The position numbers and the translations under genes were made by a program. Shown here in pieces: positions 57,850 to 64,000 of a DNA stretch of 64,000 bases. Origin of the DNA: Apoderus coryli (Eukaryota > Arthropoda > Insecta > Coleoptera > Attelabidae); assembly GCA_911728435.2 (NCBI GenBank), contig OU452203.1, positions 19,423,151 to 19,487,150 of the forward strand, in the 5' to 3' direction. Within the stretch, counting starts at the first letter, position 1, and every line of letters begins with the position of its first letter. The notes under the pieces are model-generated. The model had not been told where the DNA came from. It saw nothing but the letters and a program-made list of their open reading frames with translations, and did not search any database.

Positions 57850-60058
57850 TTTATCACTTCTTTTTCTGATTTATATATTATACATCGATAAACAAAATCA
57901 TTAATTTAATTAATGCATCCATTGCACGCCTAAACTTAAACTTGCAACAAATAATTATTGTAAACAATACAAATAACCTCAAATTATATTTTAAGACACG
58001 CAGCAACAGAAACTAGATGGACGCGCAAATCGCAAATGCAAAATTGCCAATATTAAATTTCCCTGATCTGTGGCAATATGCTCCTTGTTAATAACATTCC
58101 ACATTTCAATTGAATTGAATTCGGTACTATATTTAATCTAATATGTAATAAAAACTAAATAAAAGACTTTATGTGTATAATTTCGACACTCACTTTTTCT
58201 CTATTAATTATTAAAATCGACAAATTAATTATTCGAATGTGCCATAAAACACGAATTTTAACACGAAATACAAACAATATATTTTCTAGAACTGTAATTT
58301 ATTTGAATTTTGAACTGTTAAATAATTCAAAAGAATCGCAATAGTACGTGTTTTCTAGAATTATAATGATTTGATTTTAAATGCTTTCTCTTTTCTTTTA
58401 CCGAACAAATTTTAATGTGCGATTAAAACTTTAGCCGCCCCTTGCACCCGTTGTTGTCGTGGTCCTGCATGCAAACCTGATTGTCAATGAACGATTTGAT
58501 TTGACACTTTACTACGGTTGAGGTATGTTATTACCAGATTCAGAATATCATTTTCAAGATTGGGCATTATTAAATTCGAATGAGCTGTCCATTAGTCCAC
58601 TTCACTCTTGTTTCTGTGTGTCTGTGTCAAATGTCAATATTCGATTTTGCGCAGAACACACACCTATAGGACATTGTTATTGGTCAGAGTTCTAAGCTGA
58701 TCGTAGCCGAGCATTTGCGAATCGTTTGGCTATCATTTGTGCGTCTACCATTGGCCATTGATATCTTAAAGGTCAGTGGCGTCTTGTACCATTGTCTTTA
58801 ATGATTGTACCATACAGAATAGGTACGTATATAATATGCCGGGTTTATATTATTATGATGGCCAATTAAAATTAAAACCGTTGCTCTCAATTCTGTTTTT
58901 CAGCAAAATCGCTTTTCGTAAACGAAAATACATTAATTTGTTTTAGGTACCTGATCATAAATCATCAAGTTAGTTTTGGACCAGCAATTTACAATATTCC
59001 ATAACGTGTATACATAAAAATAAAACTGTCCTATTAAGTTTTAATTTAAAAATTAAAGTTAATGTCATAGTCCGATCTTTACGTGCCATGTATCTCACAC
59101 CTTTTTTTTAACACCAAACAAACATAATTTCACAATTTTATGGTTATACCTATATATCATAATGTATAGTATGATATACATGGGGCAAAAGACGCGATCA
59201 GAATTATTAATTTTCCATTTTCATTTATAGTCGTTTGCATCGTCAACATAGTAATTTTATTGGAAAATGCCTCGTTTCGTCAGAGGCGACAAAACGCCTT
59301 ATTCTATAAGTACTTATTCACTCGGCCGGGTGGCCTCGATAAAAAATGTACATTAAAACTCATACTAGGTACACAGTGTCGTCTCTTGAAGTTAATCATT
59401 TTATGTCATGGATGAGGATAGAGATAAAGGATGTCCCAATATTAACGCAAGATTAAACAAAACAAATCGACAGCTGACAGTTTAGGACTTTGAATATGAA
59501 GTGACAGGAAGGAGCTTTGCGGGGACTATGGTAATTAAAATTTCTGACGGAAACGGCCATGTTGAACAGCCACATTATAGATTAATTGTTTTGGTTGTTT
59601 TTCAATGACATTTACAAGAAGTTGGCTTGGTCACTAGCGTAGAACAGGTTAAAATTAGGAATATTTGCTTGGTAAATAAAACAATAAAAAATTAAAAGTT
59701 ATGTTTCATATTTAGAGGCTCTGGAATTCATTTTAGACTTTGCATGATATAAATAATAGATATTCACAAAAAATTAATCAAACAATGCATAAATGAAATA
59801 TATACACAAAATTAATTTTATTTAGTTTTCAGTTTTCTTTATTATTTACCCTTCCATTAGATTGAAAACATTTTGTATTAAATAGTATCGAATTCAAGAA
59901 ATATTTGTTATTGCATATTAATAATATTTTATTGGACCTGCGCCACTTCGCAACCGGATATACTAGTCCGCCATATGCAACATCTATTCTGGTCAACATT
60001 TGTTACTAGTAATAGTCCTTCCTGTCACTTTTTATTCAAAGGTTTAGAGTTAGTAAAA
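57850..60058. other. upstream region, nothing firm
   Basis: AT-rich with somewhat higher GC at 58430-58800. It would contain the promoter of the 57.8-kb exon. No coding block was recognised. Confidence 0.4.
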
Positions 60059-60375
60059 ATGGAGCGTTACACGATAGAACAACATGTTTTCATTATTGAA
60101 CAATATTTCAAAAATTGTGAAGAGATAAATTGAAAAATTCCGGAGACAGGATCCGTTGGAGACGCCAAAACACTGTTCGTCCAAAAACAAGCCGTTCAAA
60201 TGTCAATATCAAAGCAGTGCGTGAGAGTGTCTGTGACAATCCAGGAAGCTCAATTCGGCGGCGTGGACAAGAATTGCAAGAAGCTCTACAGCGTATACTC
60301 ACTAAAGATCTGTGTCCCTATGCTTACAAAATTCAATTAACACAACAACTGAAACCTAATGACCGCGAAAAATGA
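60059..60375 (+). pseudogene. mariner/IS630-like transposase fragment with DUF4817-type N-terminus
   Basis: The start MERYTIEQHVFIIEQYF matches the N-terminal DUF4817 helix-turn-helix of a widespread insect DDE transposon family. A stop and a deletion follow. In another frame, RPKTSRSNVNIKAVRES, NPGSSIRRRGQEL and LQRILTKDLCPYAYKIQLTQ complete the second DNA-binding half, ending LKPNDREK at a TGA. The catalytic DDE domain is entirely absent, so this is a dead 5' fragment. Confidence 0.75.
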
Positions 60376-61823
60376 TATTATCATTTCAACAACAACGCTT
60401 CTTTCAACCATAGATGAGCGAAATAAATTAATATTCGTAACCTTGACAGGGAACAACAACTACCCTCATGGATAAAAAAAAACATCTCACTACCTATTAC
60501 CGCGTACAAATTTTATCCATTCCGTGAACATTCTCTCTCTCTCTCTCTCTCTGTCTTGCCCTATCGAGTACATTACAGTGTTTTAATTTATAGACAGGCT
60601 TTGCGCATCTATGTTTGTTTTATCTATGGTACTACGAACTACACCATGTACTTTTTTTTTATTCATATATGTCAAAAAATACACTGTTACCAACACAAAT
60701 AATAGTAACTAAATGTGAATGCAGTATTGCCAGATGTCCATATTAACAACATTGCTATGCAGCTATGTGTAATAATTTCTTGAAGGGACCACGCGGTATA
60801 TTAAGAAAAATATTATAGGGGTATATTTATTTAAGGGCACAACGAACACCCATCACCCTTTGCTACTACCCAGAATAAGGCGCGAGCATCGCATCCGATC
60901 TAATTAGAAGCAAATTAAGAACTGCGCGCGGTTTTAATATATGAATAAAAATTAGCACTGGAACCTTATAGTTAATGAGATTCTGTGGAAAATTGCAAGT
61001 TAAAAAGCGGTCGTGGAATTGAAGGAAAGCAACATTCAGAGGCGCATCTATATTTTTATACTGTAATTCAAATCAAAACGGAATTAATCGTTGGATTTGA
61101 CACTTTTCTTTCTTCTTAAAGCTGCCCCTTCTCCCTTCAAGAAGACAAATACGAGCACATCAGTTGAATGATAATAACGAATATATAAGACGACCAAGAA
61201 AAAGAGGCAATTTTAAGTTTTATCTCCCTGAGGACATTGCACGCAATTAAAAATGTTTCGGGTATGGGGTATCTTACTGTATGAGGGTTGAAAAAGCAAC
61301 TAGAATAAGAAAGCGGATTTGCATATACGTACACATTAAATATGTGGAGGAGCGTCGTAGTATACGAATATGTTAAAAGCTAGGGTGCTTTTTTAATTGG
61401 AAATAAGATACTTTAATCTCTTGATTGCTTTTTTTTAAATTGCTATTGATATCGCGTTGCGTCGTGAAAAGTATACAAGGTGGTTCTAAAAGAGCTGGCC
61501 AAAATTTGTGAGCGAATTGGGGCATCTGTTATTTATTTAGGGGTTTATCAGAAGAAAAGTCAGCGTTCCTTACATGAGATTATATGTCCACCAGCATTGT
61601 TGTCGTGGTCGTGTCGGCCAGTGTGAAAACACCCGCTGATGTATCGTGTCGGAGTCGCTACCGTGCCGTGATCATGTCGGGGTTGTGTCGGCCGAAATAC
61701 CGATGCGGATATTTTCCTCGGAGTGATTCCTGCTATTCTACATTGATTTAGTATTAATATTTTCCTAATTTGGCATAAATATATTGACCAGACTTAAAAA
61801 CCTTAAACCCTGAGTCAGAGCTC
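60376..61823. other. no gene seen
   Basis: Contains the CT microsatellite at 60532. The segment 61585-61705 has several GTGTCGG-type repeats with higher GC and unknown origin. Confidence 0.45.
60532..60552. repeat. (CT)n microsatellite
   Basis: About ten uninterrupted CT units. Confidence 0.95.
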
Positions 61824-62192
61824 ATGCTCAAAGTAACTCTAAAGATATTTTTGTCATCACATAAACCTAGGTGTTCCGAAATAACAATTTCGCGCGACGG
61901 TGTTAGGTTTCATCAATCTTCTGTTATGTCAAGCACAAGAATGCTGAATGCTACTAAGCCTAGCTTAGCACTTATCGAAAAATCAATGCAAGAAAATAGG
62001 GATACTAAATATTTCTATGAACTTCAATTGCAAATTATAGAATTAATTGAACAAATAGTGCCATCTAATACAATTATATTAGATCAGCTAAATAATATTA
62101 TTAATAATATAGTATTCACCAGATTAAAAATACTTCATGCCTCTGTGATTCATCCTGATATCTTAATAAATGAATTAAATAAAATTTTATGA
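61824..62192 (+). pseudogene. possible envelope-like fragment of an endogenous retroelement
   Basis: A 122-residue frame. Its C-terminal half (ELQLQIIELIEQIVPS, NNIVFTRLKILHASVIHPDI, LINELNKIL) resembles the helical region of insect errantivirus Env or baculovirus F-like proteins, where a pattern like LxxAITFAKLxxLHxSIIxPxxLxxEL recurs. No signal peptide, furin site or membrane anchor was seen, and no pol gene or LTR is adjacent. It is incomplete and non-functional as it stands. The assignment rests on pattern recognition only. Confidence 0.4.
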
Positions 62193-63376
62193 AAGTTAAC
62201 TCATGGAAATTCAGCTTTCCCTCCAAGCTACGAACACTTATCCGAATTAATCTCAATAATTAACCCGTAGCTACTACTGATGAGTCGTAAGGACCCATCC
62301 GATTTTTATACACGGTATATTTTTTAAGTTCGGCAACATTGGATAGTCCCTATCTCAGTACTCTTCCGCAATAACATGGGCCTGACTCCGAAAGTAAAAT
62401 TTTGCACGTCAGTGTTGTTTTTGTCGCAGAGGTGTAAAGTTTGTGTCTAATTGGCATCATGAAAAAAACCTAAATTGTGATTTTTCGAAAAGTTCTTGTT
62501 TACAAAGATACAGCAGAGAACAACAGAGAATATGAACTCCCACCACTTTCTATTGTCCTGTGCGAGGCAGGTGGTAGCCATTTTTTAATATACTCGCCAG
62601 ATCCGTATTTACGTTTTATTGAAATTACAGGATAGGTAAAGAACAGAGGAGTGTTATCTTCCTTTTGGTCTCCTGTCAGGATAGGATTTGTGGACTAAAT
62701 GTGGAAATAATCCGTAAGTGAGTCTACACACCAACGCTTGTTATTTACGAAAGAAAACTTATTTATTAAGAATAACTGTTAACACAAAATATGTTTAAAC
62801 TTAATATATGATTCTCATAAGGTTATTGATAAATAAATGTACTTAATTTCTGTAAAACTGAATATATATCGCCGCTAAATAATGTTTTGGATCGCACGTC
62901 TGTTTTGGCCGCCACTTCACACACACACACACCTCTCTCTCCCTCCTCTCTCTCTCTTCCTGCATTAGGGATGGGATATCGATAACAGGAGTAATAGAAT
63001 TATTTTATAATAGAATTACATCTTTATTAATTATAAAAACAAACAAATACTTTTTTACTTTTATTCCTGTTTCCATATAATCGTTTTATTTTTAAAATTT
63101 CTATTGATTAATTTTATTGTATAAAATAACCTTAACCTAAAATATAATTTCGTAACATATTTTTTTTGGGAAATTAGAACATGAATGTTCAAACTTTACA
63201 TTTTTGCTTAAATTAATAAAATTATTAACAATATTGAACTAGCAATTAACCATAGTTCAGCTCTAAAGAAAAAAAAAAGTGTAATTGATTACGGGCAAAT
63301 ATAAATGTATTAATTTTAGATAGAGTAAAATAAAATTGTTCTAATTTATACAATAAGTCTACCGATTTTCATTTCC
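62193..63376. other. no gene seen
   Basis: AT-rich. Contains the CA/CT microsatellite at 62916-62960. Confidence 0.5.
62916..62960. repeat. compound (CA)n(CT)n microsatellite
   Basis: CACACACACACACAC runs into interrupted CT units. Confidence 0.9.
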
Positions 63377-63897
63377 TTAAGCAAAGATTAATCTACACAA
63401 TAGATAGTCAGCCCAATGCATTAAAATCAGAACATCTCTAAGTACGCCTGCCACTACGTGGCGTATACTAGCGTGCACAGCATAGAGCAGTATTGTCACA
63501 GCCAGAAACCGTTTTGTAGTTTATTAATATCAGAAACAAAACGCAACGTATAACAATTATTTACATCATTTGTAACAGATATGCACCGGCAATGCTGTAT
63601 TGTCAGAGAGAGAGATTGATGAAATTCTGTATTAATCTGGAGGGGATACGTAGGAAGGGTAGAAAAAAAAGCAAGCGAATGTGGTGTGTGTCGTGCTGTT
63701 GCCGATTCGTCGGTAAAAGAAACACACAGGGTGATTTATTACAAGTACAGTATTGAAATAAAAGTCTAATCTCTATGAATTAAATTTAATATAATAATAT
63801 TTAATCCATGTCATACATGTTTCAAGACTAGACCAGTCCCATCAGTGGCGAACAATCATTAAATGAAAAGCTTTTAGATAGAAACATACTTTTGACT
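63377..63897. repeat. inverted copy of the right end of the 2.87-kb TIR element
   Basis: About 520 bp match the reverse complement of 49116-49639, beginning with the 31-bp terminal repeat (from 63381). The left flank is CCTTAAG, again containing TTAA. The copy breaks into a TTTATG-type repeat at 63898, so it is truncated or continues beyond the window. It carries a hammerhead-like fossil on the - strand, with core CTGATGG. Confidence 0.9.
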
Positions 63898-64000
63898 CCA
63901 TTCATTTATTTATTTATGTATTTATTTATGTAATTATTTATGTATTTATTTATTTATGTATTTACTTATTTATTTATGTATTTATTTATTTATGTATTTA
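63898..64000. repeat. (TTTATTTATG)n-like simple repeat to window end
   Basis: Interrupted TTTA and TTTATG units fill the last 100 bp. The right limit is outside the window. Confidence 0.9.

Noticed and set aside
62277..62300. CTGATGAGTCGTAAGGAC, which looks like a hammerhead core and stem II
   Set aside because: GAAA and a matching stem III and stem I are absent (CCATCC follows). At best a remote fossil, more likely chance.

Overview
This is an AT-rich animal nuclear sequence, almost certainly from an insect. The evidence is GT-AG introns up to about 14.8 kb, many mariner-type transposons, a BEL/Pao retrotransposon, LINE fossils and two conserved metazoan genes split into small exons. The order of insect cannot be fixed from the window alone. 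No bacterial-style operons, tRNA genes, rRNA genes or CRISPR arrays were found.

Two host genes are well supported. A Rap1 GTPase-activating protein (Rap1GAP) runs on the + strand from about 15.3 kb to 38.9 kb. Eleven exons join in a consistent reading phase through the complete RapGAP catalytic domain to the stop codon; the N-terminus and promoter lie upstream or were not recognised. Adenosine kinase lies on the - strand, 45690 to 43482, as seven coding exons giving a complete protein of about 346 residues. A weaker third candidate is a - strand first exon at 57.8 kb with a possible second exon at 57.0 kb.

Most of the rest is mobile DNA. From left to right it holds: a 50-bp minisatellite at the window edge; mariner and LINE fossils from 0.4 to 8.1 kb; a full-length but frameshifted mariner (8.15-9.47 kb); more LINE fossils (10.9 and 13.4 kb); the Rap1GAP 5' exons; a 24-copy, 93-bp satellite (16.4-18.7 kb) inside intron 3; a solo LTR (21.3 kb); a foldback repeat (22.8-23.6 kb); a hammerhead-ribozyme element interrupted by a second mariner (26.9-28.6 kb); hairpins and tandem repeats (29.9-30.7 kb); the remaining Rap1GAP exons with LINE, Gypsy and mariner fossils in their introns; adenosine kinase; a 2.87-kb terminal-inverted-repeat element (46.8-49.6 kb); an intact BEL/Pao element with apparently identical LTRs (49.8-55.8 kb); a transposase fossil (60.1 kb); an envelope-like fragment (61.8 kb); and an inverted copy of one end of the TIR element (63.4-63.9 kb).

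Two observations stand out. First, the satellite in Rap1GAP intron 3 appears to derive from the 3' end of the Rap1GAP exon directly before it. Monomers translate in the same direction to the same short peptide as the exon, and the last copy still carries the exon's terminal block and 5' splice site. Second, the - strand at 27.08-27.18 kb holds a complete type I hammerhead ribozyme with every core motif. It sits in a roughly 327-bp unit bounded by identical 61-bp direct repeats, which resembles a retrozyme-like element. Degenerate relatives of the hammerhead block recur at five other places in the window.
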